From Candidatus Izemoplasmatales bacterium (lineage in GTDB: Bacteria; Bacillota_I; Bacilli_A; Izemoplasmatales; Hujiaoplasmataceae): a stretch of 27,090 nt of DNA. The translations under genes and the position numbers were made by a program. Below are positions 8,248 to 17,303 of this stretch, piece by piece (within the stretch, counting starts at the first letter, position 1; every line of letters starts with the position of its first letter). The notes under the pieces are model-generated. The model saw nothing but the letters and a program-made list of their open reading frames with translations. It made no database searches and was not told where the DNA came from. The stretch is taken from positions 1 to 27,090 of the forward strand of contig JAQUZK010000001.1 in the NCBI GenBank assembly GCA_028691335.1. The letters are read 5' to 3'.

Positions 8248-10167
8248 TTATCCGATAATTCCCCAAACTAATTCTACATAGCCAGGATTATCAATATAAG
8301 GATTTCTATTCTTTTGATACTTGTAGATTACTTCATTTCTATTTCTTTCAAAATCATCCACAGGATCGATTATATGCCATTGCATCAAAACATCTAAATC
8401 ACCTAAATTATCAATGTTAAGGGCTGGATACATCGTCGCCATGTAGAATAAAATTCTTGCGACATCTCCTTTTACATCATCATGTGGTTCATAAACTCCA
8501 CTACCGCTCATATAACCAAAAGGCAAGTTTCCTCTTCTGCTATTTTCAGCTACATCGGCTGGTTTTAAGTTATGCATATCTGCTTTTTGACCAGATGCTA
8601 AAAGTTTTGATTGTGGCCAAGTATGTTCTCTATTCCAATTTGGATAATTCCATTTTCCAGGTACTGATTCTCTAGTATAAACTAAAATCACATTATTAGG
8701 ATTACTTGGATCACGATCAGACTCTTCTAAAACCCATTTAGCATCATCATATGACAATTGTTTAAATCCATTATTAATGATTCTATTTAACTCATTGAAA
8801 AGTGCCATTCCGCTTAAACCTTCAGCGGAATCATAGTATGCTAAATCAGAAGTTTCATTTCCTAAAGCTTTGACAGTGATATCAATATCAACAACCATAG
8901 GAACTTCATCATTCAAACTTACTCTTACTTGGATATATCCAGATATATCCCCTGTCGCTTCTTCAGGTCTTGTAACAAGCAATTTAGAATTAAGGAAACT
9001 TACATAATCCTTTAAAGATTCACTTACAAAAACAACTTCATAAGTAGAACCATAAAAACCTGCTTCAAAATCATAATCACTATAAAGATTCTTAGATTCT
9101 GGTAAGTTCAAAACATCTTTTTCAAGCGCTTCAGAATCTTCAAGTTCAGCTATATCAATATGCGATTGATTTCCTTGAAAAGCATATCTTTCTACTTCAT
9201 CTCCAACTGCATAATATAACAAATCTACAGTTACGATTTCTCCTTGATAGGCTTTAATTGATTCGATAGATTTTTCTAAAGATTTATAGTAGATTTCCGC
9301 TACTTTTTGATTTCCTACATATAAATAAGCTGTATCATATGTACCTTCAATTCTTACTTCTCCAGTAATTCTATAAACTTTTCCTGGAACTAAATCAGTC
9401 ACGCCAAACTCATAGTTTATAACTTCTTGGTTGATTTCTTGTTCAAAAAGATTAGTTTCTAATATAACTGGATTCTTTATTTGTTTTACTTCTCTATAGG
9501 TAGTAAGTTCACCCTTTACTACAACTCTAGATCCTAACTCTACATCTGGAGCTGTTCTATCTGTAAAAATAAATAGATTAGCTGTATCATCTTGGATATA
9601 ATATCCGTTTTGTGTCATATAATAAACAACGCCGCTTACTTCGATTTCTTCACCATCATTCATTGTATGAACAACACTTAAATCTAAGTAATCATCATAA
9701 TAATCATTATTTACTTCTTGCCAATGAGCATACAAGGTAATGCTTTCATCAACAGGGGTATTCCCGAAAATAGGTTCATTATTTTCTGTAAACCATCCTA
9801 AAAATGTATATCCATCTTTAATCGGTATTACAAGGTCTAAATATTCACCTAAATATATTGATTGACTATCTACATTGCTTCCACCCATTGAATCAAAACT
9901 AATTGTAATAACTTTTAACTCTTCAGTAGTTGTCGTTTCTTGAGCAGTTGTTTCAGTAGTTATTGTACTTTCAATTGTAGTAACAGTACTATTTGTAGTG
10001 ACAGTTCCTGAAGTACTACTTCCGTCTAATGTAGTAGTAGTTGAAGAAACTTCACTGCTCGAAATATCAGTTGAAACAGGATTCGTTGTTTTCGTGGTCA
10101 ATTGATCACAGGCAATTAGCACCAACGAAAATGCTAAAATAATAAAGCTTGCAAGTAATTTTTTCAT
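8248..10167 (-). CDS. Secreted lipoprotein nuclease: B repeat, OB-like domains and endonuclease I domain
   Basis: A 639-residue cell-surface nuclease. Residues 1-19 are a signal peptide with lipobox LIAC (Cys20). Residues 21-85 are a Thr/Ser-rich tether. Residues 88-149 are an InlB B repeat (DGYTFLGWF, ITLYAHW). Residues 165-240 look like an OB-fold of the kind found in bacterial surface nucleases (EIEVSGVVYYM, NGYYIQDD), and 255-335 may be a second one. Residues 440-639 are an endonuclease I (EndA/NucM/Bsn) domain with WNREHTWPQS at 511-520 (catalytic His515), MHNLKP at 531-536, GDVARILFYMATMY and the C-terminal NRNEVIYKYQ block. Characterised members cut DNA or RNA non-specifically outside the cell with a divalent cation. 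The likely role is to degrade extracellular nucleic acid for nucleotide or phosphate supply. ATG 10165-10167 follows AAAGGAGAG. Confidence 0.92.
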   Translation of the reverse strand: MKKLLASFIILAFSLVLIACDQLTTKTTNPVSTDISSSEVSSTTTTLDGSSTSGTVTTNSTVTTIESTITTETTAQETTTTEELKVITISFDSMGGSNVDSQSIYLGEYLDLVIPIKDGYTFLGWFTENNEPIFGNTPVDESITLYAHWQEVNNDYYDDYLDLSVVHTMNDGEEIEVSGVVYYMTQNGYYIQDDTANLFIFTDRTAPDVELGSRVVVKGELTTYREVKQIKNPVILETNLFEQEINQEVINYEFGVTDLVPGKVYRITGEVRIEGTYDTAYLYVGNQKVAEIYYKSLEKSIESIKAYQGEIVTVDLLYYAVGDEVERYAFQGNQSHIDIAELEDSEALEKDVLNLPESKNLYSDYDFEAGFYGSTYEVVFVSESLKDYVSFLNSKLLVTRPEEATGDISGYIQVRVSLNDEVPMVVDIDITVKALGNETSDLAYYDSAEGLSGMALFNELNRIINNGFKQLSYDDAKWVLEESDRDPSNPNNVILVYTRESVPGKWNYPNWNREHTWPQSKLLASGQKADMHNLKPADVAENSRRGNLPFGYMSGSGVYEPHDDVKGDVARILFYMATMYPALNIDNLGDLDVLMQWHIIDPVDDFERNRNEVIYKYQKNRNPYIDNPGYVELVWGIIG

Positions 10168-10195
10168 TGTTCTCTCCTTTTTGTCATGTAGATTG

Positions 10196-10204
10196 ATTTT
10201 ACCA
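10196..10204 (-). promoter_or_regulatory. Extended -10 promoter of the nuclease gene
   Basis: The minus strand reads TGGTAAAAT (extended -10) 28 bases before the start codon. No clear -35 is present. Confidence 0.45.
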
Positions 10205-10267
10205 CATTTAAACGAGTTTTACTAGAATAAATTTTTAACGAATAATTTCTCTTTGAAATATATTTTT

Positions 10268-10310
10268 AAAAAAAATGTCCAACTTTAAGTTGAACAATTT
10301 TTTTTATGTA
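10268..10310. terminator. Terminator of the RND/TetR operon
   Basis: A 21-base near-palindrome at 10276-10296 (TGTCCAAC, short loop, GTTGAACA, one mismatch) is flanked by an A run and a T run. On the minus strand it lies about 20 bases after the tetR stop. Confidence 0.8.
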
Positions 10311-10316
10311 TTTTTT

Positions 10317-10892
10317 TTATAAAGTCCGATAGATTTCATTATAGATTAGTTCTAATAGTTCGTCTCTTTTAATATCGATTTTATTATCAACATATTGGAA
10401 CATTAACCCGCTGATTATTGATTGAATTACATTAGAGCGGTATGGTCTGTCATCAATACTAATCTCACCATTAACAAGACCTAATTTGAAAATATCATTA
10501 AATCTATCTGTCATGTTTTTTTGTATTAGCTCAATTTTTTCAGAACAAGGATTGAACCTTAAAAACCCTAATTTTGTTGTAGTATTCATAATAACTTCCA
10601 TTATTATTTTTACATCTTCCATTACTTCTAGAATTTTAGAAAGTTGTTCAATCATCGCCTCTTTAAAAGTCTTGTTTTCTATCTTGGATATAAGAATAGT
10701 GTGATACTTATCTAGCAAATGAAAATAAGCTTCTTCAATTAACGCATCTTTATTTTCAAAATACTCATATACTGTCGATTTTCCGATATCTGCGATTTTT
10801 GCGATATCAGAAATCGACACTTGATTTAAACTAGGATCAATCTTAATAAAACCAATAGTCGCATCAAGAATTCTATCCCTCGTTGATTGCAT
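10317..10892 (-). CDS. TetR family repressor of the RND operon
   Basis: A 191-residue TetR-type regulator. The N-terminal DNA-binding domain has a helix-turn-helix at about 26-45 (ISDIAKIADIGKSTVYEYFENKDAL), the most conserved part of the family. The C-terminal ligand-binding domain (about 55-191) is all helical and not close to a subgroup I can name. Its ATG lies 20 bases inside the 3' end of the RND gene, so the two are translationally coupled and it is the second gene of the operon. Together with the perfect palindrome just below the operon's -10, this suggests that it represses its own operon and is released by a pump substrate. That mechanism is inferred from the family and layout. Confidence 0.9.
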   Translation of the reverse strand: MQSTRDRILDATIGFIKIDPSLNQVSISDIAKIADIGKSTVYEYFENKDALIEEAYFHLLDKYHTILISKIENKTFKEAMIEQLSKILEVMEDVKIIMEVIMNTTTKLGFLRFNPCSEKIELIQKNMTDRFNDIFKLGLVNGEISIDDRPYRSNVIQSIISGLMFQYVDNKIDIKRDELLELIYNEIYRTL

Positions 10893-13800
10893 TTACTTGA
10901 CCTTCTTCCTTAATCTTTTTACGGTTTAGCATTGCGTAAACTGTAGGAACTACCACCAAAGTAAGAATAGTCGCGTAAATAAGTCCTCCAATCGCTGTTA
11001 CAGCCATAGGTTGTAATAGCTCTGAACCTTCACCAAATCCAATCGCTGTCATTATTAAAGCTAAAATAGTTGTTAGTGCAGTCATTAAAATTGGCCTTAA
11101 TCTAGTTTTACCAGCTTCAACTATAGCATCTTTAATCTTATAGCCTTTTTCTCTTAACTTATTAATATAGTCAATCAATACAATACCATTATTAACGACT
11201 ATACCAATTAAAATAATAAAGCCCATTAATGAAACCATACTAAGATTCATATCTGCGATTAATAAAGCGATTAATCCTCCAGTAAAAGCTAACGGAATAG
11301 TCATAAGAATGATCAATGGATAAACCAGTGATTGGAACTGAATTGCCATAACCATATAAACTAATAGAATAGCCACTAAAGCTGCTAAAGCTAAGTCACC
11401 CATCGCATCAAGGATTTCTTCATTTTCTCCTTGTAGGTTAATGTCATATCCTAATCCATAATCTTTAAAATCATTATCCATATATTCTTCAACCGCTTGC
11501 GTTACTTCACTAGAAACTAAAGTTACATTATAATCTTTTTCAATCGCAGCTGTTACATTGATATATCTTTGATTTCCATCAGTGTTTATAGTCGCAAAAC
11601 CAGTTACTTTCTCTACAATTGTTACACTATCCTCAGTGTTTTCCAGATTATACAAAGGCGCTAATGCCAGTGATGAAAGTGTTGGCAAAGCCATGTTCAT
11701 TGGATCAAAAATAATCTCTTGATCATTGTTAATACGTAAGAATGGGTTAATGATAAATACTATAGGGTCGCCTACTTGATAAGTAGGTAAGACAGCGTTA
11801 TATAGATAAACGCTATTTCCTGATTCAATACTTACATCATTTTCTTCGATGTACTTATCAATCATAGCTTGAGTGGATTGATCAAACAACATTACACCAC
11901 TTAAAAATGTAAGATAATCCCCAAATACACTGAAATTAATATCACCTATTGTATCATTAGGAATTTCGATATCATAATCAACACCTTCAATTTCAACAGA
12001 AAGTGTTTCTGATGATGTAATGCTTTCTAAGTTCTTATATAAATAGTTTAAATTATTTAAAACATCTTGATTAGTTAAACCATATTCCATCGCAACGTTA
12101 TTATCAACAGTTATTTTAACCTGATCGGCTCCTTGATCGATACCGTTAGAAATATCTTCAACGTGCTCGATATTTTCAAGTATTTCTACTAAATCATTCC
12201 CTATTTTTTCTAAAGTTAATAAATCATAACCGCTAACTTTAATATTAACTCCAGATGTACCAGCTAATGACATAGTAGAATTTTGAGCTGAAACTTCATA
12301 ATCAATAATATCATTAGCTGATATATCGATTAGCTTAGAGTAATCAATGTTTTCCACAATATCTCTAATAATAACTTCATTTTCCAAAGTTGAATTTTTA
12401 CGATTATCTTTTAAATTTATTGTCAACGAAATATCTTCGCCGCTAGACATCATGCTCATCATTTGAAATCCTGAGGCATTAGCCCCAACACTGCCTGAGA
12501 CTGTTTCTACGTCTTCAATAGTCATAATTTCTTCTGTTAAATAATCTGCTAGTTCTGCTTTTCCTTGGAAGCTTGTTAATCCTTCAGTTTCGATACTTAT
12601 ACTAATTGTTCCTTCATCAGAACTTGGCAAAAGTACGAATCCTTTACTATAAACTAAAGCAAAAGTTCCAAATAACAATAAGAAAACAACTGCTAAAGTA
12701 ATAATTTTATGTTTAATAGTAAATAGTACGGATGTCTGATACCAAGATTTCATCTTAGCCATAATTTTTCCTTCTTTTTTGATGTGTTGATCATCTAAGA
12801 ATTTAGCACTCATTGAAGGAACTAAGGTTAATGATATAATCAAACTGGCACCTAAGGAATAAGCAATTGTTAAAGCCATCGAAATAAACACATCACTAAT
12901 CATACCCTCTACGAAAACTATCGGTAAAAATACCGCTACAGTTGTTAGGGTAGAAGCTGTGATAGCTCCCGCTACTTCTTTAGCACCTTCTATCGCTGCT
13001 TCTTTTTTAGTTTTACCTTCATTGATCATCCGATAAATATTTTCAATTACTACCACCGCATTATCTACAAGCATACCAATACCCAATGCTAACCCGCCCA
13101 TAGATACTAAGTTTAAAGAAACATCCGTAAAATACATCAACATAAAAGCAGCTATTACAGAGATAGGTATAGCCAAACCAACTATAATTGTTGGTTTAAT
13201 GTTTCTTAAGAAAACAAACAGAATTGCAATCGCTAATAAACCACCAATAATTATGTTCTGTAAAACTGTACTTATAGATTGATTAATGTATTCTCCTTGA
13301 TCAAGTAAAACTAAATATTCTGCATCTGGATAGTTTTCTAAGACACTATCTAACTTAGCATAAATCTTTTCCGTTGCATCCGTGATTCCTACATCACTTT
13401 GTTTTTGAAAAGAAATTTGAATTCCTTGACGACCATTAATCTTTGAATAACTTTCTTCAGCGGAATTGATATATTTAATTCCGTTTTCAATTGTAAGATC
13501 TTCTAAAGTAATTATGTTTCCTGCATCATTTAAAACTGGTAAATTCTTTATTTCTTCAATAGTTTCTGGTTCATCTCCTAGATAAACCATTCTTATTTCT
13601 CCGTTATCTAAAGCAACACCAATTAATCCTCCGACATTCTGTCGTTCGATTATTGATAATACTTCATTTTGAGTTAACCCGAAACTAGAAACAACTGATT
13701 CATCTAAATCTATTTGAAAAATAGTATCTGAAGCACCTGATATACTAACATCAGCTATACCTTCAATACTATTTAACTCATCAAGAATCTCAGTATTAAT

Positions 13801-14277
13801 CCATTCTGTGTTTTTAATAAGTATCTCTTCATCTGTTAGATCTTCATCATAAACATTTGATAAGGTAATTGTCATTACCGGTAACATGTCTGGAGAAATT
13901 CTAAGAATTCTTGTATTGCCAACACCTTCTGAAAAAGTGATATTATTTATGTTTTCTCTCATCTCAATTACTACTGTATCCATATTTGTTTGTTCAGCGA
14001 AAGTTATTATCGATACTGCAAAATTATCATAACTCATCGATTGTACTTCAGAAAAATTACCGATTGTCTGAACCGAAGCTTCAATTTTCTCTGTAACTTC
14101 TCTTTCGATTGTTTCCGGATTTTCACCAGCATAGGTAGTAATTGTAACTACGTATGGAAGATTAATATCCGGAAAAAGTGATAGCGGTAATTTAGTAACC
14201 GAGTAAATTCCCAGTACAATAACTATCAATATTCCCATCAAAACTGTAATTGGTCTTTTAACACTATATTTGCTCAT
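10873..14277 (-). CDS. RND superfamily efflux pump (AcrB/SwrC-like, HAE1 type)
   Basis: An 1134-residue proton-driven multidrug or lipid exporter of the inner membrane. It starts with the typical KRPITVLMGILIVIVLGIYS helix, followed by the first periplasmic-type (here extracellular) porter loop, helices 2-6, a second large loop and helices 8-12. The proton-relay helix 4 reads GMLVDNAVVVIENIY with Asp405 kept and Asn406 where AcrB has its second Asp. Helix 10 reads VVNNGIVLIDY (Asn1029, Asn1030) instead of the AcrB lysine. Both variants are usual in Gram-positive members such as SwrC. No membrane-fusion protein or outer-membrane channel gene is adjacent, which fits a monoderm cell. It begins at ATG 14275-14277 after GAGAG and heads the operon with tetR. 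Confidence 0.93.
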   Translation of the reverse strand: MSKYSVKRPITVLMGILIVIVLGIYSVTKLPLSLFPDINLPYVVTITTYAGENPETIEREVTEKIEASVQTIGNFSEVQSMSYDNFAVSIITFAEQTNMDTVVIEMRENINNITFSEGVGNTRILRISPDMLPVMTITLSNVYDEDLTDEEILIKNTEWINTEILDELNSIEGIADVSISGASDTIFQIDLDESVVSSFGLTQNEVLSIIERQNVGGLIGVALDNGEIRMVYLGDEPETIEEIKNLPVLNDAGNIITLEDLTIENGIKYINSAEESYSKINGRQGIQISFQKQSDVGITDATEKIYAKLDSVLENYPDAEYLVLLDQGEYINQSISTVLQNIIIGGLLAIAILFVFLRNIKPTIIVGLAIPISVIAAFMLMYFTDVSLNLVSMGGLALGIGMLVDNAVVVIENIYRMINEGKTKKEAAIEGAKEVAGAITASTLTTVAVFLPIVFVEGMISDVFISMALTIAYSLGASLIISLTLVPSMSAKFLDDQHIKKEGKIMAKMKSWYQTSVLFTIKHKIITLAVVFLLLFGTFALVYSKGFVLLPSSDEGTISISIETEGLTSFQGKAELADYLTEEIMTIEDVETVSGSVGANASGFQMMSMMSSGEDISLTINLKDNRKNSTLENEVIIRDIVENIDYSKLIDISANDIIDYEVSAQNSTMSLAGTSGVNIKVSGYDLLTLEKIGNDLVEILENIEHVEDISNGIDQGADQVKITVDNNVAMEYGLTNQDVLNNLNYLYKNLESITSSETLSVEIEGVDYDIEIPNDTIGDINFSVFGDYLTFLSGVMLFDQSTQAMIDKYIEENDVSIESGNSVYLYNAVLPTYQVGDPIVFIINPFLRINNDQEIIFDPMNMALPTLSSLALAPLYNLENTEDSVTIVEKVTGFATINTDGNQRYINVTAAIEKDYNVTLVSSEVTQAVEEYMDNDFKDYGLGYDINLQGENEEILDAMGDLALAALVAILLVYMVMAIQFQSLVYPLIILMTIPLAFTGGLIALLIADMNLSMVSLMGFIILIGIVVNNGIVLIDYINKLREKGYKIKDAIVEAGKTRLRPILMTALTTILALIMTAIGFGEGSELLQPMAVTAIGGLIYATILTLVVVPTVYAMLNRKKIKEEGQVNAINEG

Positions 14278-14297
14278 ATTTTCACGCTCTCTTTCAT

Positions 14298-14315
14298 CGA
14301 CCGACCGGTCGGTCG
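14298..14315. promoter_or_regulatory. 18-bp palindromic operator of the RND/tetR operon
   Basis: CGACCGACCGGTCGGTCG is a perfect 18-bp palindrome built of two GACC and two GGTC units. It is very GC-rich in an AT-rich setting. It sits 9 bases downstream of the -10 hexamer, so it covers about +3 to +20, where a bound TetR dimer pair would block transcription. It lies 20 bases before the start codon. Confidence 0.85.
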
Positions 14316-14324
14316 GATGAAATA

Positions 14325-14353
14325 ATTATATCAAATCACCTAAACATTATCAA
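14325..14353 (-). promoter_or_regulatory. Promoter of the RND/tetR operon
   Basis: On the minus strand TTGATA (14348-14353), 17-base spacer, TATAAT (14325-14330). Expected start near 14318, at the edge of the operator. Confidence 0.85.
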
Positions 14354-14422
14354 CAAAAATAATGTGATATTTTAGTGAAATTATTTGAAAGCCTTATCAT
14401 TTAGTTTAATAAGAATAATCTG

Positions 14423-14451
14423 TTGACAAAACCATTCCCCACTGCTATAAT
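14423..14451 (+). promoter_or_regulatory. Consensus promoter of the met T-box leader
   Basis: TTGACA (14423-14428), 17-base spacer, TATAAT (14446-14451): a perfect housekeeping promoter, fitting control by downstream attenuation. The stretch between this promoter and the RND promoter (14354-14422) shows nothing else. Confidence 0.93.
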
Positions 14452-14459
14452 TTTGTTTA

Positions 14460-14755
14460 ATATCAAAGACTATGACCTAGAAGAGTAGTTGATGAAAAAC
14501 ATTTTAGAGAGCTTCTTATTGGTGAAAAAGAGGCATGTAATAATCAACGAACATGATCTAGATGAGTTGTTAATCTGAAAAACTTTGCTTTAGTAGGATT
14601 AATCGGGTATGCCCGTTAAAGCATTAGAGTATAGATTCCTATTTTGGTTGAGTACTTGAAGAGGTGAATAATGTGAATTATTCACGAAAAAAGGTGGTAC
14701 CACGAGTATAAATTCTTGTCCTTTACATATTAATTGTGTAAAGGACTTTTTTTTA
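14460..14755 (+). ncRNA. T-box riboswitch specific for tRNA-Met, upstream of metNIQ
   Basis: A full T-box leader. Stem I pairs CTAGA with TCTAG and GTTGAT with ATCAAC. The internal loop has an AGAGTA side and a GAACATGA side, which gives specifier ATG at 14553-14555. The distal part has the AGAGAGC and GGTG elements. The T-box core AGGTGGTACCACGAG starts at 14692. The antiterminator pairs AAAGG with CCTTT and ACGAG with CTTGT around bulge UGGU (14695-14698), whose last base matches discriminator A73 of tRNA-Met. The competing terminator is a 10-bp stem (14718-14727 with 14737-14746) plus eight T. Uncharged tRNA-Met should favour the antiterminator and switch on the transporter. Specifier and bulge are independent and agree. 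Confidence 0.95.
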
Positions 14756-14777
14756 CGTTTAAAAGGAGGAAAGAAAG

Positions 14778-15761
14778 ATGATTTCACTAAAGAATATCTC
14801 AAAAAAATACAAAAATAGCGGCGATGAAATCGCGCTAAAGAATGTTTCAATTGATTTTAAAAAGGGATTAATTCACGGCATTATAGGCATAAGTGGTGCT
14901 GGCAAAAGCACATTGATAAGGCTTATCAACACTCTTGAAACTTATGATGAAGGAAATTTAAGTGTTTTTGAATATACTGATTTAAAAAAGTTAAATAAGG
15001 AATCTACTCGAATGTTAAGAAAACGAATTGGTATGATTTTTCAAACTGATCATTTATTATCTAGAAAAACTGTTTTAGAAAATGTTCTCTTACCAATATC
15101 AATTCAAAGAAAACATACTTTAGAAGATATAAACTATGCAAAGGACTTGTTAAATGAGGTTGGTTTAAAAGATTATCATAACCGGTACCCATCTCAACTT
15201 TCAGGAGGGCAACGTCAAAGAGTAGGAATCGCTAGAGCATTAATTAATAGACCTGAATTATTAATATGCGATGAACCAACAAGTGCTTTAGATGTAATAA
15301 CAACCGCTCAAATTCTAACTCTTATCAAAACAATCTCTAAAGAACATCATATCGATGTTTTGATAGTAACACACGATATGCTTGTAATAAAAGAAATCTG
15401 CGATACTGTAACTGTTATGCAAAACGGAGAAATAGTAGAAAGCGGTATATTAGATGATATATTATTCAAAGCTAAACACCCTCAAACACAAGCGTTTGTA
15501 AGAGAAGTCGGACTTGATTTATCATATATTCGCAAGCTTTATAACTCTAAAGATTTATTACTTTTAAAGTTTGATGAGAGTTTAGTTCAAGAAAATATTA
15601 TTGCGGATATGATTAATATCTTAAACATCGATATCTCAATTATTTACGCAAACATTACACCTCATAGAAAAGGGATAATGGTCATTCAAGCTGAAGACAA
15701 ACAAAAAGAAATAATTGATTTTCTAAAAGACAAAAAGGTGGTGATAGATTATGTTGTTTAA
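14778..15761 (+). CDS. metN: Methionine ABC transporter ATP-binding protein MetN
   Basis: A 327-residue ATPase that drives methionine uptake with MetI and MetQ. Walker A GISGAGKST is at 37-45, Q-loop FQT at 88-90, signature LSGGQ at 141-145, Walker B LLICDEPTSALD at 161-172 and H-loop His199. Residues from about 255 to the end form the C-terminal regulatory domain (NIL/ACT-like) that in characterised MetN proteins binds methionine and inhibits transport. The position behind a methionine T-box supports methionine as substrate over other MetN-like ligands. ATG 14778 follows AAAAGGAGG. The 3' end overlaps metI by 11 bases. Confidence 0.96.
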   Translation: MISLKNISKKYKNSGDEIALKNVSIDFKKGLIHGIIGISGAGKSTLIRLINTLETYDEGNLSVFEYTDLKKLNKESTRMLRKRIGMIFQTDHLLSRKTVLENVLLPISIQRKHTLEDINYAKDLLNEVGLKDYHNRYPSQLSGGQRQRVGIARALINRPELLICDEPTSALDVITTAQILTLIKTISKEHHIDVLIVTHDMLVIKEICDTVTVMQNGEIVESGILDDILFKAKHPQTQAFVREVGLDLSYIRKLYNSKDLLLLKFDESLVQENIIADMINILNIDISIIYANITPHRKGIMVIQAEDKQKEIIDFLKDKKVVIDYVV

Positions 15762-16407
15762 TTTAGAGATAAGTGAATATCTAAAAGCTTTACTAGATAC
15801 TTTATATATGACAATATTAAGCACAGTATTCGTATTTATATTTGGGCTTATTCTTGGATCTATTCTCTACGTTACTGATAAAGATGGTTTATGGGAAAAT
15901 AAAACAATATATAAAACATTATCAATCATCACATCTAGTTTAAGAAGTATTCCATTTCTAATTCTCATAGTTTTGCTTATACCATTTACTAGAATTATTA
16001 TTGGAACTATTTTAGGTCCCACTGCTGCTTTACCAGCTCTAATAATAGGGGCTACCCCATTTTATGCAAGACTAGTAGAAAATTCACTTCATGAAATCGG
16101 AAAAACCTTACAAGAAACAGGACTTTCTTTTGGAGCGAAAAAATCAAAAGTTTTAACAAAAATAATTATTCCGGAGGCATTACCTTCACTATTAAGAGGT
16201 ATAACCGTAACTTCTATCGCCATAACTGGCTATACTTCTATCGCTGGAGCTATAGGCGCTGGTGGTCTAGGAAATCTCGCTTATTTATATGGTTATGCTA
16301 GAAATAAAATAGGTGTTACCATCATCGCAACATTACTAATAGTACTATTGATATTATTGATTCAACTAATCGGCGACATGGTCGTCAAAAAAATAACAAT
16401 AAAATAA
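15751..16407 (+). CDS. metI: Methionine ABC transporter permease MetI
   Basis: A 218-residue permease, normal length for MetI, with five or six membrane segments. The cytoplasmic coupling (EAA-like) loop is clear in the middle: QETGLSFGAKKSKVLTKIII followed by PEALPSLLRGI. Further on lies the conserved AIGAGGLGNLAYLYGY stretch. The start overlaps the end of metN, with ribosome binding site AGGTGGTGAT inside metN, so the two are translationally coupled. It works as a dimer with two MetN subunits in the cytoplasmic membrane. Confidence 0.95.
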   Translation: MLFNLEISEYLKALLDTLYMTILSTVFVFIFGLILGSILYVTDKDGLWENKTIYKTLSIITSSLRSIPFLILIVLLIPFTRIIIGTILGPTAALPALIIGATPFYARLVENSLHEIGKTLQETGLSFGAKKSKVLTKIIIPEALPSLLRGITVTSIAITGYTSIAGAIGAGGLGNLAYLYGYARNKIGVTIIATLLIVLLILLIQLIGDMVVKKITIK

Positions 16408-16420
16408 AAAGGAGAAAAAA

Positions 16421-17230
16421 ATGAAAAAAATTATCACAATAATTGCATTATTAACTATAATTACCCTTACAGGTTGTCAAAATGAACAAGTATACAAAGT
16501 AGGTGCTTCACCCATTCCCCATAAAGAAATTCTTGAACATGTAAAACCAATACTAGAGGAACAAGGCTATGTGTTTGAAATTATCGAGTTTACAGACTAT
16601 GTCTTACCTAACTCAGCGCTTGCATCCGGAGAATTAATTGCGAACTTCTTCCAACATATTCCTTATCTTGAAGAACAAATCGATGAGTATGATTATGATT
16701 TCGTAAATGTCGGTGGTGTTCACATTGAACCAATAGGCCTTTATTCTAAAGAGTATTCTTCTATTTCCGAATTACCAGACACTTTAGAAATCATCATATC
16801 AAACTCTCCAACAGATAGGCCTAGACTTTTAGGGGTTTTAGCTGAAAATAATATCATTACAATCAATTCTGGTGTAAACATGGAAGATATTATTAATTCT
16901 ACAGTAAATAATCTTCCAAACCTTTTTACATCAGACTATACAATTACTTTTTTTGAAGTAGCCGCTGAATTATTATTCACAAACTACAATAACTCAGAAG
17001 GTGATGCAGTTCTTATTAACGGAAACTTCGCTTTAGACAATGGTTTGAACCCATTAACTGATAGTATTATTCTTGAAGGTAGTGAGTCTTCTTATGTGAA
17101 CATTCTTGTTAGTACTACTAACAATCAAGATAATGAGTTTGTTCAAGCATTAATAAAAGCTTTACAATCAAATGAAGTCCAACAATGGATAAAGTCTAAT
17201 TATGGGGGAGCCGTTGTCCCAGCTGCTTAA
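16421..17230 (+). CDS. metQ: Methionine-binding lipoprotein MetQ
   Basis: A 269-residue NlpA/MetQ-family substrate-binding lipoprotein. The signal peptide ends in lipobox LTGC with lipidated Cys19. The mature part begins KVGASPIPHKEILEHVKPIL and contains FTDYVLPNSALASGE and FFQHIPYLEEQ, all hallmarks of the family. A C-terminal GGAVVPA motif is also typical. Some internal stretches are more divergent and Asn-rich than in Bacillus MetQ. It lies 13 bases after metI with its own AAAAAGGAG site and is followed by the operon terminator. It captures methionine outside the membrane and delivers it to MetNI. Confidence 0.94.
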   Translation: MKKIITIIALLTIITLTGCQNEQVYKVGASPIPHKEILEHVKPILEEQGYVFEIIEFTDYVLPNSALASGELIANFFQHIPYLEEQIDEYDYDFVNVGGVHIEPIGLYSKEYSSISELPDTLEIIISNSPTDRPRLLGVLAENNIITINSGVNMEDIINSTVNNLPNLFTSDYTITFFEVAAELLFTNYNNSEGDAVLINGNFALDNGLNPLTDSIILEGSESSYVNILVSTTNNQDNEFVQALIKALQSNEVQQWIKSNYGGAVVPAA

Positions 17231-17242
17231 AAAAGTTAATTA

Positions 17243-17303
17243 AAAAAAGATGCTAGAGTTTCACATAATACTTCTTATGTGTCTACTGGCATCTTTTCTT
17301 TTT
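17243..17303. terminator. Terminator of metNIQ, shared with the convergent gene
   Basis: A long two-part hairpin: AAAAGATGC pairs with GCATCTTTT, and inside it CACATAA pairs with TTATGTG (17262-17268 with 17275-17281). A T run follows and reaches the stop codon of the convergent gene. Confidence 0.85.

Noticed and set aside
14460..14755. SAM riboswitch (S-box) upstream of metN
   Set aside because: The leader has a complete T-box core, specifier loop and antiterminator; no S-box core is present.
14599..14850. 83-codon open frame on the minus strand
   Set aside because: It runs across the T-box leader, its terminator and the start of metN in antisense. The T-box structure fully explains this DNA.
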